Assembly: GCA_027603945.1 (NCBI GenBank)
Contig: JADIIU010000006.1
Span: 186,001 to 250,000, forward strand
Source of the DNA: Terramyces sp. JEL0728
Lineage: Eukaryota > Chytridiomycota > Chytridiomycetes > Rhizophydiales > Terramycetaceae
Reading direction: 5' to 3'
Length of the DNA: 64,000 nt
Of this stretch, positions 1 through 12,420 are shown one piece after another (position 1 is the stretch's first letter; every line of letters begins with the position of its first letter). The position numbers were made by a program, and so were the translations under genes. Below the pieces are notes generated by a model. That model had not been told where the DNA came from. It did no database searches and saw only the letters and a list, made by a program, of their open reading frames with translations.

Positions 1-105
1 GCAAACAAAATGCTAAAGTACGGACTTGATGGACTCAACAAAAAGCAAATAGATGACAATATTACACTTATCGTTTGCCGCTTGGCTGGTGGGATATTAG
101 CGTAA
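1..105 (+). CDS. C-terminal end of a PP2C-like protein phosphatase (partial)
   Basis: Frame 1 is open from the window edge to a TAA at 103-105 and encodes 34 residues. The stretch DDNITLIVCRL resembles the last core strand of metal-dependent PP2C phosphatases, where a DN(I/M)T motif is followed by alternating hydrophobic residues; the Asp of this motif is a metal ligand in the family. No more of the gene is visible, so the call rests on one short motif. It reads in the same direction as SLY1, with about 98 bp between them. Confidence 0.45.
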   Translation, partial: ANKMLKYGLDGLNKKQIDDNITLIVCRLAGGILA

Positions 106-203
106 ATAAAATGTACATTTTTCATATCTCTTTCCAATGAGTCGCTTGAATGGCTGCAAATATTGCTTTGGTTTCGATTTTAAAATTGTAAAAAGCAATC
201 GCA

Positions 204-2174
204 ATGGATTTGAAAAAGCTACAGCAAGGTACACCAAAAATAATCAAGATGCGCTTTTGAAGATGATCAACCTGAATCAGGAAATATCTGATTCGGAAAT
301 AATATGGAAGGTGCTCATATATGACAAATTTGGACAGGATGTTATCTCGCCATCACTTCGATTAGGAGAATTAAGGTCATCTGGAATTACCCTGCATATG
401 TACTGTTTAGCTTAACGTCAGGTCATTAGCCAGTGATAGACAGCCCATCCCCGATGTCCCTGCTATCTATTTCCTTGAACCAACTCCAGAAAATATCGCA
501 AATTTAGGAGAGGTAATTGAAAAGTAATGAATTAGGATTTAAAGAAGCAGCTGTACGATTCGTTTTACATTAATTTTACATCAACATTGCCAAGAGCACT
601 AATGGAGGATTTGGCTGCACAAGCAGTTTCAACAAATTCGCAGCAATTAATCTCCCAAGTCTACGACCAATATTTAAATTATGTTTGCTTGGAACCTCAA
701 TTGTTTTCGTTGGAAATTCCAAGAGCTTATCAAATATTAAACAGTCCAACAACGGCAGAATCAGTAATTGAAAGACTGGTGGACCAAATCGCCTCATCCC
801 TGTTCTCAGTAATAGTCACATTGGGAAATGTTCCCATTATCAAGTGTCCAAAAGGAAATGTTGCCGAAGCAGTTGCTAAAAAGTTGGATTCAAAGTTGCG
901 CAATAACATTTTGAATAGTAGAGCCAGTTTGTTTGCCAACCAAGTTCACTTGACTCGTCCAGGTGATTCTTACTAATTTAGTGTTGATACTCTTGGACAG
1001 GGACTTGGACCTTACTTCGTTGTTAACTCACACCTGGACATATTCTACACTTTTCCATGATCTACTGGACATGAAATTAAATAGAGTATGCTTTATGGCA
1101 GATGAAAAAGGCAGAAAGGTAGAAAAGAAATACGACATTGATGTTGCTGATCCATTTTGGCTAAAAAATGCTGCAAGTCCTTTACCAGAAGTTGGCGGTA
1201 CATTGTTTATAATTTAGTGTTTATTGATGAAGAAACAAAAAGCTACCACGAGCAGGTCAATCGAATGGGTGCCGATGCCGCTGATCCAAACGACTACTCT
1301 GCCACCACAGGAAGTCTAGCCTCTACAATGCAGAAATTGCCGGAATTAAGACTGAGACAAAAAGTACTGGATATGCACACTGTTGCAGCTACCTCATTAT
1401 TGAATGGGATCATGCAAAGACAGTTGGATTCGTTTATTAAGATGGAAGAATCGTTGGGAAAACTGACTACACCGGCGATTTTGCAAGTAATCAAAGAAGA
1501 GCAAAAGCTACCAGAAGACAAGTTGCGTCTAGCACTTGCATATATATTGTCGTGTGATGTCTCGAATGACGATGTAAACAAAATTGAAGCTGCATTATCG
1601 GAAATTGGTGCTGAAACTTCATCTATTAAATTCATCAAAAAGTAATATCAGTTAAACCTAGTATTCGAATGCAATTCAAAATGATGTCGACTGCAAATAC
1701 CCCCAGTCAAAGTACGGCATCAACCTCTGATCTACTTGGAGCTTTTTCGTCAAACTTTTCAAGAGTAATTCGATACTAATCAAGTTTACCGGTACTCTAC
1801 AAAACGCTGGCATCGGAGAAGGATTTGGTAATCTGATTGCTGGGGTAAAGAATATGCTCCCCACACGCAGCGAACTTGCAGTGACCAAAACTGTTGATGC
1901 AATTATGGAAGGGAGCGCTCCAGGAAGCGGAACGGAAGATTACTTGACGTTTGATCCAAAGGTTGCTAAACCACAGTTTTCAGCCAAGAAGCAAACGTTT
2001 ACAGATGCAATAGTATTTGTTGTCGGAGGTGGTAACTACACGGAATACCACAATCTGATGGAATACACCAATAGAGCAAGTTTGGTGAAAAAGTCGATTT
2101 TGTATGGGTCTACTGAGTTGCTCTCGGCAAAGAAATTTATTGAGCAGCTAGAAGAACTAGGAAAGCCATTATAA
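204..2174 (+). CDS. SLY1: SLY1-type Sec1/Munc18 (SM) protein
   Basis: SM-family protein that binds syntaxin-type SNAREs (Sed5/Ufe1 class) and promotes ER-Golgi membrane fusion. Visible family motifs are the N-terminal QDALLKMINLNQ, then IIWKVLIYD, DRQPIPDVPAIYF, FYINFTSTLPRALMEDLA, and LILLDRDLDL across an intron. Seven introns were placed at 229-248, 400-421, 513-535, 963-981, 1198-1217, 1642-1661 and 1765-1784, of 19-23 nt. Removing them leaves exactly 609 codons (608 aa; yeast Sly1 is 666). The start at 204 gives MDLKKLQQ directly before intron 1 and fits the family; an apparent earlier ATG at 137 reads through that intron. The 3' end is convergent with the zinc-cluster gene, stop codons 14 bp apart. 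Confidence 0.93.
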
Positions 2175-2188
2175 ATTACATCCGTTTA

Positions 2189-4573
2189 TTAATTATTTGG
2201 ATTCAAGAATGAATTTTGCATGTTGTTTTGGTGAGCTATTTGCTGTTCTGAGTTTACAATCGTCTTTAATTTGACCAAGTACTTTTCACCCAACGGCTTG
2301 ACTTGACCAATTCGCAATAATGCTGGATATACCCACGTATCAATTAATTTTTCGGTTTCCATAATTAATTGAGAGTTTTTTGTTGCTCTTGCCCCTAGAA
2401 GCGCGGAGGACGAGATGATAAAAATAGTAACCGCAGACTGGACGGTTGCTAGACCAGGCGATAGTACTGACGAGTGTGGAGATTGTTGTTGGACTTGATT
2501 GACTGGAGTATTTGGAGCAGACTGGAATAGCGACTGATTAACTGGCACTGGAGTGTACATGGACTTTATGATAAACACCAAAATTCGAAGTGTGATCACC
2601 AAGATTTCGGCGGAGCTGTAAAGTTCCATTTTCATAGAGTTGAGCGGGAACTTGTAATTTGCTTGTACAATTGGCAAGTGCAAGTAACAGAACGAGCAAA
2701 GGTATACCAAAAAGTCATGGTTAAACGATATAAATGAGCGCCAAACATTGTTAATCAGCAAGTTATTATTGTTGGATACAAATAGATCTAGAGAATTGAA
2801 TGGCTTGAATATCGGTGGGAGTTCATCAAATATTTGCAACAACGATACGTGCAGTGTTTGGTAGTTATCATTTGGATAGCGATGGGTTGCTCCGGATGCA
2901 ATTTCCCTTGAATAGCGTAGAGTTCGTCTAATTAATCTAATCATTGGCAATCTAAACTTGATAATCCCGGCAGAATAGTGCAAGGAAGCAATTGCCGCCA
3001 TTTCCTTGATATCGTCAAATGCTGTCGCCATGGGACTATATTCAGTAACAAATTACCCTCCGCACCAAATAGAGTTTCTAGCAGAAAGCGACTTGCACAA
3101 TCTGTTGAACTTTAGTGGGTGGTCGAATCTATACGATACTTGGGTGAAATCTAAAGCTGGACATCTAAAACTATCAGGAAATTTGGTTTCGTCCATAATA
3201 AATGGGTTACCAGAAGCCATTGAAGTGAATGTATCAACCGCCAGACATTCTTCCCAAAGCGAAAATCTTTCTTTGATTTCAACATCCGAGAGCTTTGGAA
3301 TCATTGGTTTCGTGGATGGGCCGCCATAATCTTCAAGAGTCAAAGACAAATCTATCGAAGGTCCAAGTGGGGCTAGTGGGGGGTTGAAGATTGAAATATC
3401 AAACAGCTGGTACTTTTCGATACATTGCTTTACAAGGCCTTGGTTAAATCTATCTACCTGAAATCCTAATTGCCTCGGATCCTTTGCCTATGGCCATGTA
3501 ACCTTCAACAGCAATTATTAGGGCTCTGATACAATCGATCAACTCTAGTTCAGATGACGGTGTTGCTGGGATCATCTTTTCTGTTTGTTTCAAATACAAC
3601 CCAACTACGATTCGCCTTCCATCCTCAGGATCACCCTTGGATTCCGACAACGTAATAGAATTTTCATGGTTTTGTATTATTGAAAGTAAATAAGGATGGT
3701 TTGAATAAAACACTCCGTGGGAGCACAGAGCCATTCTTAACGATTGATGTACATTTTTTTGGTGTGGAGAGTAGTTTTCGCCCAATAGCAAAGACAGTCT
3801 ATAATTCGTTGTCAATCCACAATACAATAGCCCCAATCTGATCAAGTGAATCTCAAATTCCTCTTCATTTGGCCCGATGGGAGCCAAATTCTGATCGTTT
3901 TGAAATGATGGATTATACGTGGACGATGGAACATGCGGAGACGACGGAATATGCGCTGATTGAAGGATAGAGTAAGGAAGGGCGTTGCTCTGTCCAAAGT
4001 TTAAATTGGGCAGGGTCCATTTGCTATTTCCTCCATCGCGTATAATATTTTCCAAATCGCCCATAGCATTCATATCTTCTTTTGCTACTGGATTTCCAGA
4101 AGAGTCATTGGATTCCTCTTGCCATTCGTTTACCGCATTTCGTGTAGCCTCAAAGGAATTCAATAGTGCGTCCACTCTTTGTTCCATTGGCTGCTTTGAA
4201 GCCCATTGATAGGTTGCTTCATTTTTGTCCATCTTCTTTAAGGGGTGCAGGATTGACTCCAGAGATTCTAATCGCTGCAGCAACGTGTCTTTATATCCTT
4301 TTTTCGGACCTCGTTTTTTGGTGACTGCTGAATACGTGCACACTGGATTGCCATCTACAATCAACATGTCGAATACCTGCATCTCTTACAGTAGTTTTAA
4401 CACAATTTGAACAATAAGGAATTTTGCCATCACACTAAAATTTTAGCAACGAGGTACCTTTCGTTTTCTTGTGCGACAACCATCACTAGAAATTAATATT
4501 TCAGTTACCAAGCTCTGTTTGGCTTTTGTGCTTCTTCGTGCGAATCATCTTCTCGTTCTTGGTTTGGGTGCAT
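2189..4573 (-). CDS. Zn2Cys6 fungal-type transcription factor (TF1)
   Basis: Sequence-specific nuclear regulator of the Gal4-like class, about 758 aa after five introns of 19-23 nt are removed (span divisible by 3). The start at 4571-4573 gives MHPNQEREDD and then a binuclear cluster: CDGC, a basic six-residue loop, CDGKIPY, CSNC, a 13-residue loop, and a final C before TYSAVTKKRGPKKGY. The 13-residue loop is longer than usual. One intron splits the first Cys codon (TG|T) and another lies just before the third Cys. The remainder is a long helical regulatory region typical of fungal_trans proteins. A second factor at 25368-27733 has nearly the same length and a similar cluster, so the two are probably paralogues. 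Target genes cannot be inferred. Confidence 0.88.
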
Positions 4574-4679
4574 TGGTAGTGGAGAAGAATTTCACCGCAT
4601 ATCCGCAGACCTCATTGTTTCAGAAAGCCACCTCAAATTATTTTGCCGACCAGATAATTTATTAGTGTTAACCCAACTC

Positions 4680-7600
4680 TTATACGTTGAATACCAACTC
4701 CAACCCATTAATGCTTATCAATCTCACAGACCTTTCTCCGGTCCAGTGAAATTTCACACTGTCCAAGACATGTCGGGCATCTATTTCGGAATTTGGTGCT
4801 CCCAAAGGAAAAGTTCTAAACGCAGTTACCCGAGATACACCCAAAGGTAGCTGCATTCCAATTTGCTTTGGATGCTGAGCGCCAGAAAACACGCCTGCCA
4901 GACTCTCTAAAAAGCCAGAAGATGGTTGCCAAAACGATATCTGATTGCTCTGCAGATGTAGCGTTGCGATCAATTTACCGTTGGGCGAGAAAGATATCCC
5001 ATGTGCCTGGCTTCTAATACCCTAATATTAACTTCAACTACCTCTAGTAAATTCAGCTTTGTTGCAGTTCTGAGGTCAAAAATAATGCATGATCCATCAA
5101 CTGTCCCAACTCCCAATCTTTGAGTGGCAGGATGGAATGCAATCGAGGGAAATATCTTGACCAAGTCTGCAAAGTTTACAGTGACAATGTCCTGCAAAGA
5201 TTCTCTCACGGTCGGGTGGTTTGGATCAAGCATCTTCACCATCGCTTCGACCATAGGCTGGAGATGGTTAAACAACAGAATCGGTTTCTGCGTTAAATTT
5301 GGGATACCTTGGCAATAAATAGTCCAAGCAACTTTAGCCCGCCAACCCTTTCCCAGATATCTTTTGCATGAAGTAGATCAAAGGTCAACGTGCTGATAAA
5401 TAATCCAGTGTTATAATTTGCAATTGACAGCAGAGCTTGTCTTGCCATAATCATACTCGGAGGAGTAATTAAAGGTGCCCCTTGAACGTTTTGCTGTCCT
5501 GTCAAGCCAGTCAGTTGAACTAGACATCTAATAACCGACGATCCATTCAGATGAGGCTCCCAAGATTTGAACCCACTGCCAATAATTTCGATAGCAAGTA
5601 ATCTGTACGGGTTCTTTCCAGGATCTCGGATTATCAACTCTAAAGATGTAGAGACATCTTTCGTTACTCTCAAAGGCAAAGCTGGTGGAAGCAGGGAGCC
5701 AATCAAAGCTAAAATAATCGTAGCGCGACAGCTAGTTTTCGATTGGATCGGGGGTATCAACGGCACTAATTTAAGTTGAATTTACTGAATTTGGCCCAGT
5801 AGTTTACAATTGATTGAAGTTTTTCTTCCGAAGAATTAGTAAGCACTGTTGAAACAACAAATCTCGCTGCTTCCTGCACATCGCCTAAATCAACTCGCAC
5901 TTACTAATCGCATCCTGCCAAAATTTAATCAGAAAAGAAAATGATGGAATTAAAGTGCTGCTATAATCCACGATTGTCCCAAACTGTCGAATTAACTTTG
6001 AAGTATCCATAGACAAGTTATAGTTGGAAACAAAAGATCGCAATAATGCAATAATGGTCAGTAATCTTTGAGCAGATAAATTCGGGCTGTATGTCCAATC
6101 AATGCGGGGATTCGTTGGGGCTTGTTGGATTGGAAAAGATAAATACCCGCCGGCTCTTATAATTAGCTTTTAAGTACCCCCTGATACCAATGGTTAGCTG
6201 ATGCGGTTTGGACAGCTTCAATTCATTTGAACAAATATTGTCTAATTCGGAATCAATACCCCAAGATATAATGCTTGAAAACAAATTGGAGGCAAGGACA
6301 TGGTCGGGTCGAGAACCTCTGGCACTTTCTATCGCAACGCTTGGCTCTACTTTGGCCTCAGGCTTTGTGTGCGTCAATTTTTTCTGCAAATAGTGGATTG
6401 GATTATGATGTTTCTCGGTTGGTGCTGGTGCAAGCTTTGCTCTTTCAAATGCCGGTGATCCGTTTATGCTTCCTGTTGGCGAAGTGTCTTGTGAATTTAA
6501 TATCTGTTCTCCATTATACATTTCGTCGATGAGTTTTTTCACATTTATCAAGGCAACAGCTACTATGGGGGTTGAATCTAGATTAACGATAATTACTTTT
6601 TTTTGTATTTTGAGGGAAGCATGCGACCGAAATGGTATTTCTCGAATGCAGGATGGTGTCTTGCGCTGATACGCTTGATTAGTATTGGCTACTTGACTTT
6701 GGCAATGCTGGAGGATATAATCTCTTCAACTGACCAGTCCCTGACAACCCGGTCCAAATTTCCTGTTTTCATCTTGATTAATTAACGATATTACATGCCA
6801 GATGTGCAAGGATCCGTCTATACAATGAATCATCATCAGATAATGATCAACCGTTCTCCAATATACTGCACAAATTTTGTTTTTATGGCCAACAAAAGAA
6901 ACACTGCAATTACATCACAGATACCTCGTTTTTTCTTCGAGATGAATAAGTCCCACAGAATTGTCCCGTGCGATTGACAATGTAGATGTTTTGTATTTTC
7001 CTCCAACTTCAGGAGGCACTTGTACAAACCCAGTTACGCTTTGAGAGTGATTGTAAAATGTGCCCAATGTTTGCCCAGAACTATCTTAATCTAAACTTAC
7101 AGGGAATTCCACATAATAACTTTCCCGCTTGTGTCACCGCTTAGTAATATATTTTTTGGGGACTGCCCATTTTCCGGCACAAACAAACAAGAAATCGAGC
7201 TGTTGTGGCCCAAAAGAATCCGAACGGCTGTTTTCATCCAATAATTTTGATCTTCCATTAATATGGTAGTTTGAGGCACAATTGCAATTGATCCGTCAGC
7301 TATTGTTAAAAATTCGCAACCAAACCCGACCGCAACATACTTTTTGAGCAGCGCTGCCATAGTGGTATACTGGACGGTCTTTGTCCCGATTATCCATAAA
7401 TCTGCCATATTTATCACTATATGAGCTATCTCATACCTTTTTTGGTATCAAATTTTAGGGTTAGAGCCTCTTCGCTGCCTCCTGTCATCCCCGCTGACAT
7501 GTTTGATCCAAATAAGCTCGCCCAGAAGTTTGTCAATTTTACTTTTACCGATTGCAGATTATTAGTGGTGAACGAAATCAGTGATTGCTGTTGAGAATTT

Positions 7601-8735
7601 AATGACGACAAACAGAGCTTCAAAGTCAATTCGTCTTGTGATGGGAATGTACCAATACAGGTTGCTTCCCTTTGGTTAAATAGACATACTTGCAAGACTC
7701 ATATTTACCGATTTCCAACTTTTCCACAACCACTGCTCCAGATCCGTTGGACACCAAAATTATACACCTCGGTGGAATACTTGTGCATGAATAATACTTT
7801 AGGTCCAGAGCAGATCCAAGATAATATATATATGATGGACCGCGGGTACTCCATATCAAAATTGTTCGTGCTGATAAAAATTTAGCTCCTTGGAGGTCAG
7901 AATCTAATTTGATGCGGACCAGGGATTGCAATTCAGAGTGGAAAATCTATAATTACGCAGCAATAACTTGACAATGATCCAATTCAAGTACAAAATAAAT
8001 GTTTGTATCGTATTTGTTGATCTGCAAATCAACTGTATTTCCCATAATGTGGTTTGGTAACTGGAACGATGCGATTTTTGCATTTCCAACACATTTCATT
8101 GTTGTAGTATCTAAAATCATAGAGTGTATCATTCCATCCGCATCCAATAATAGCATGCTATCCGCATCTTTTTTCTCTGTTGTTCTAATACTTGCTGCTA
8201 CAATCCATGTTCCGAATAAATCAAATGAATTAACCACCTGGGTTAGCGAAAAGTAACCTCCAATGATGCACCATCAAGAATAACTAAATAATTACTCTCG
8301 CCATAGCATACCAAAGCACCTGACGAATGAATCTTTTTTAGATATAGCGTACCAAAACTCCCTGCAGCAGTCCCTGAACCGTACTATCTTTTGCTTGGCG
8401 AGTCTGTAAACATTGTCCGTCTAATAAGTGCCATAATGCGATATCGCTTAATTAATAATGGAATACCCGGTTTCGGTTATTGTAATCAATGCATTATCTA
8501 AACTGTAGGCTTCTTCCAATTCTATTTGGTAACAGAGCAGTGCTGTTATAGAGTTGGGTGGGCCTATGCAGTAGATATGCGGTTCCAGTACCTCATCATT
8601 CCATTTGTGTATTATAATTGACCCATCTGACATTCCAGCGACTATCTTATCGCCCTCCTTGCTGGAGGTTACACTTGTTATTCTCGAATTTGGCGGTGCC
8701 TGCCATGATGCCTTTGGAATTGTGAGTGAAGCCAT
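4680..8735 (-). CDS. WDR7: WDR7 / rabconnectin-3-beta-like WD40 protein
   Basis: Large WD40 protein of the rabconnectin-3 complex, which regulates V-ATPase assembly and vesicle acidification. The N-terminus (MASLTIPKASW...) begins a first propeller; a second block carries ILLGHNSSISCLF, SGDTSGKVIMWNS and CAVYWRTVDHYLMMIHCIDGSLHIW. The middle has the family-specific ISWGIDSELDNIC. The end has AFHPATQRLGVGTVDGSCIIFDLRTAT followed by SFWQPSSGFLESLAG, as in animal WDR7. At least eleven 19-22 nt introns were placed by frame continuity, plus one apparent 26-nt intron near 6120. Budding yeast lacks this subunit, although its alpha partner survives as Rav1. The exon structure around 5.8-6.2 kb is the least certain part. 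Confidence 0.87.
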
Positions 8736-8871
8736 TTCTGATTTCCACTTCGGAAAATTTTTAGCAGAAAAAGGTTAAATGTTACTTTCAAAAATCGCAA
8801 ATTAAAAGATGAACAAGCTGTATGCATAATGGTTTATCAATTTATACTACGCGCTGAACCATGGATTAAAT

Positions 8872-11070
8872 TCAGTATTCGAATTCGTCGTCTTGTATGG
8901 ACACAGTATTCAAATTCTGGGCATTGTAAAACTCTGCAACTTGAATCATAGTGGTAGCATTCTCTGGAGTTTTATCATCTCTTACACGAATGAATCGGGG
9001 GAAGCGAAGTGAAATCCCTTTGGTAGAGTCCACAATACCAATTGCTGCTTTATGCACTGGCGAAATGGACAAATCAGCAGCCTTGACTTCCCAGACAACA
9101 CTTGGTGAAAACCACACATCAGGGCGGACATTTGGGCTGTCGCTGATATTGTAGTATGAAGGAGGATAATCAATTACCTGTTGTTTTAGCAATTTGTAAT
9201 TTTCTGCCAAATTCTCATCAGAGAAGCCAGTTGCAATCTAATCTAAGCACTAATTACTTTGCAAATACTTTGGTATTCTTCCTTGTCATCATCGTAGCAA
9301 GCCAGCAGATATGCCCCATAAGTGCCAGTACGTTTACCTTTGCCGACAAAGGCACCAATAACAACTAGGTCCAAAGAGTCTCCCATTCCATTAATGTAAT
9401 CTTTTTTCACTTTGAGCCAGTTTCTAGATCTTTTGCTTGGCTCGTACGAAGCTTCTACTTCCAGTGTTTTCACCTGCTGTTAGTAAAAGTTACCATTAAT
9501 CCTTCACAGTTACCGGCAATGGAAGCATCCAAAAAGTTTTGAATATCATCGACAGTGCTCGTTTCCATACTCTTGGCAAATTCAAACTGTCCTGGAAATT
9601 CTTTAAAACTAGCATTAAGCAATTCTCTGCGCTTTTTTAAAGATTCTTTAACTAATGCTTTGCCATTTAGATACAATAAGTCAAAAGCAAATATACACAC
9701 TTGCACTTGGATGTCCTTGGTCTGGACATCCTTCCTTTTTCTGGTACTGAGAACTTGAAATGGCAGAATGCATTTCTGCTTAGCATCCCACGCAACCGCT
9801 TCGCAGTCCAGTACGAAAGATGTAATTCCAGAGTTGATACAGGAGGGCATTCTCTCAATAATATCAGGATATTTCTCTGACAAGTTTTCGCTGTTTCTAG
9901 AGTAGACCATCACCCTTCCGTCTTCCAGTAGGTGGATCTGAGCCCGTTCACCATCATATTTGTATTCACAAGTGAATGCAATTCCGTCAAATCTGTTTAA
10001 AACATCGGTCAAACTCTTTGTTGGATGTGCAAGCATAGGTTTCAATGGGATCCCAGGCGACAGTTGACAATGGTTTGTTAATTCTCTAGAGCCATACTGG
10101 AGCAATGCTGGTATAATCATGTCATAACTTGGAATTTCGCTACAATTAAAACCCATTACCTGAATACTTGTTTCACAATTGCAACGGTCTCGGCAACGTA
10201 AGCTGGTCGCTTTGACTCGCTCAATTTCAAATATTCTACATTAGCCAAGCTGTACCAGGCTCTTTCTGTGAAATTGCGTGAGACAGCGCAACTAAAATAG
10301 TTTGGTGTGCCAGTCCAATTCTCAACTTTCCTTCCAAAGATCTACATTAATAGCGAATACCTAATCAAGTACTTTGGCTCGTTATTTTGACATGCAATCA
10401 ATAATTTTCCAATCAAATCAACCTTCCGCTGTTGGGACTAAATCAGCTACAATATACTGATGTTCCACTAAAATTCGAAATCGTTTTCAAAGCTTCAAAT
10501 ACAGAATTGACAGTGTGAGGTTTTGGCTTCATCATCATCATCTGCTTCCCCTTTGATGCCTGGGCAATAGTTCCCAAATCACCTTTTTCTTCCATATCCG
10601 CTTTGATTGATTTTACATTTCTACCAGTAGCCCCAGCAAGGGCTTTCATCAACAATGATTCCCCAATCCCCAATTCCTTTCCGTCGTACTCTGGCCCAAT
10701 CTATATTATCGCGAATTACCCTGTTCAAACATAAATAAACACTAGAAAGCAAACTGTCCGGGACTGTTTCAATCACGCTAACAAAAAACTTTGTTAAATA
10801 AGAAGTGATTTCCAAGCGCTTTGTGGTATTTTCTATCTTTTCAAATGTCTCACACAACGATCCATATGAAATTACTGTCTGATCAGATTTCTTTTCCTCT
10901 TCTTTCTTTGGATCATTCTCTTTACCAATGATTTCTTTTGGCTTTGGTTTCTTTGGAGACGCCTTCATTTCATCTGCTTTCGGCTTCTTTGCATTGATTG
11001 CCACCTCCTTCTCGATCCCTCTTTTAAGTGGGTTGAAGAATGAGCTGATGGTTGGCTGTTTCTTTGACAT
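8872..11070 (-). CDS. CDC9: ATP-dependent DNA ligase I
   Basis: Seals Okazaki-fragment and repair nicks by adenylyl transfer. The N-terminus [12 protein letters not shown] contains a textbook PCNA-interacting PIP box (Q5 to F12), followed by a Lys/Glu-rich linker and the ligase N-terminal domain. The catalytic motif [12 protein letters not shown] has its adenylated Lys codon at 9959-9961. The C-terminal OB-fold region ends [16 protein letters not shown]...QDDEFEY. Introns of 19-20 nt were placed at several points between 10.1 and 10.6 kb; the Met of the apparent open frame that begins at 10156 lies inside an intron and is not a start. The start at 11070 is chosen because it places the PIP box at the extreme N-terminus. 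It is divergent from DSCC1 with 51 bp between start codons. Confidence 0.93.
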
Positions 11071-11121
11071 TAATAGGCTTTTTCTAAAGAGATTGAAAAT
11101 TTCGGGTTTGAATTTCTGGAC

Positions 11122-12359
11122 ATGTTGGACTGCGAAATCTACTTTGGAGATAATGCACTTCCACCTCAGGATGAACAACAAAATCCAGACAAGAGTATCA
11201 TGCTGCTGCAAGTGCCAATGGAAATCGCAAAGAGGATCGAAGCCGGAGAAGAGTTTCATTTTAGAGGAGATCGAAATGATGAAGCTGTGCTATGCACTGA
11301 AAACAAGACTTTTAAAATTCGATACGCAGAAACATCGAATTTGATGCTTGTGCTAAAAGAACCTACTGAAAAATCTATCGAACCAGACTTTCTCTGCGAG
11401 GATCAAGAAATGGATGACCCAGATAATGCAGAAAAGGAAAATAAGGACAAATCACTTGATCTGTCAAGTGCGTACATGTCTCTATTCGGAAAGAAACAGC
11501 TTGCACATGAATCGCTAGTTATTGACTCTGGAAATGTTTTCTTGGATCTAGTAGAAATCAAACCAAATTACGATTCCTTATTCAACAAATTAGCGCTTTA
11601 CAAAGGAGAGGAAACAGAATATCAACAAGAAATGGTTACAACAAACGATATTTTCCAATTTTGCCAAGCTTCAGAACAAGAAATCAAAGAGTACCTGCAA
11701 TCTGTGGAAGCAATCGAGTTGAAAGGATATTGGAGGTTACTAGATGTAGAATACCAATCTGAAATACTAGAGTTGATACTTTTGACTTTGCTGGAGCATG
11801 ATTTACCAATGGATAACGTGCCAGCCCAAGTAATTGTTGATAGTCTTAGAGAATATGAGCATTTGGACATAGTGATTTTACATGTGCTGCGTATTCATTC
11901 AAACCCCGACAGCGACATTATAGCACTTGATGAACAAAAGATTTGCAGGACTTTTGGACATGTGGTACTAAAAAAAGGAGATAATGTAATGCTACTAAAG
12001 TCATTCATGTTAAAGTGGAAAACAATGGTTCCGGAACTATTCGAGATTAATCTGGACTTTTTGAATGTAAAAATAATTAATTCAGGGACTATTTTTGTTG
12101 GAGAAACACGGCGTTGAACCTACAATCCGCTATTTCCCAAAATATATTTTACCGAGTAGTCCAAAACTGCGATTTAAAGAGCTGTTTAAAATTAGACAAA
12201 AGTGGGTGAAGGAAGATGTGTTTTATTATAGTAATTGATGTTAATTTAGTCCAAGATTTTGCAAAGACAGCCAAAGAACTCGACCCCATCATAATGAAAT
12301 ATGCCAGAGTTTCAAAGGAAAACAGAGTAACATATCTCAGCAGCAGGAGCCATTTCTAA
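11122..12359 (+). CDS. DSCC1: Sister-chromatid cohesion protein DCC1
   Basis: Subunit of the Ctf18-RFC alternative clamp loader with Ctf8, acting in cohesion establishment and PCNA loading. The N-terminal part carries FHFRGDRNDEAVLCTENKTFKIRYAETSN, close to animal and yeast Dcc1, and the C-terminal winged-helix region reads GVEPTIRYFPKYILPSS...FKELFKIRQKWV. Two 19-nt introns at 12067-12085 and 12231-12249 are required; without them the frame stops at 12117. Removing them gives 399 aa (human 393). Its promoter region is shared with DNA ligase I, another replication-fork gene, so co-regulation is plausible, but I see no MCB-like element in the gap. Confidence 0.9.
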
Positions 12360-12420
12360 TAAATCCAAGTTACAAAAAAGATTATTTCTACAATATATTA
12401 AGATGAAGAATTTATTGGGC

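Noticed and set aside
137..415. SLY1 start at 137
   Set aside because: The frame reads through the intron at 229-248; the ATG at 204 followed by splicing gives a family-like N-terminus.
9470..10156. Separate ligase-related gene starting at the Met at 10156
   Set aside because: That Met (MGFNC) lies in a 20-nt intron; the exon joins upstream ligase sequence in frame.
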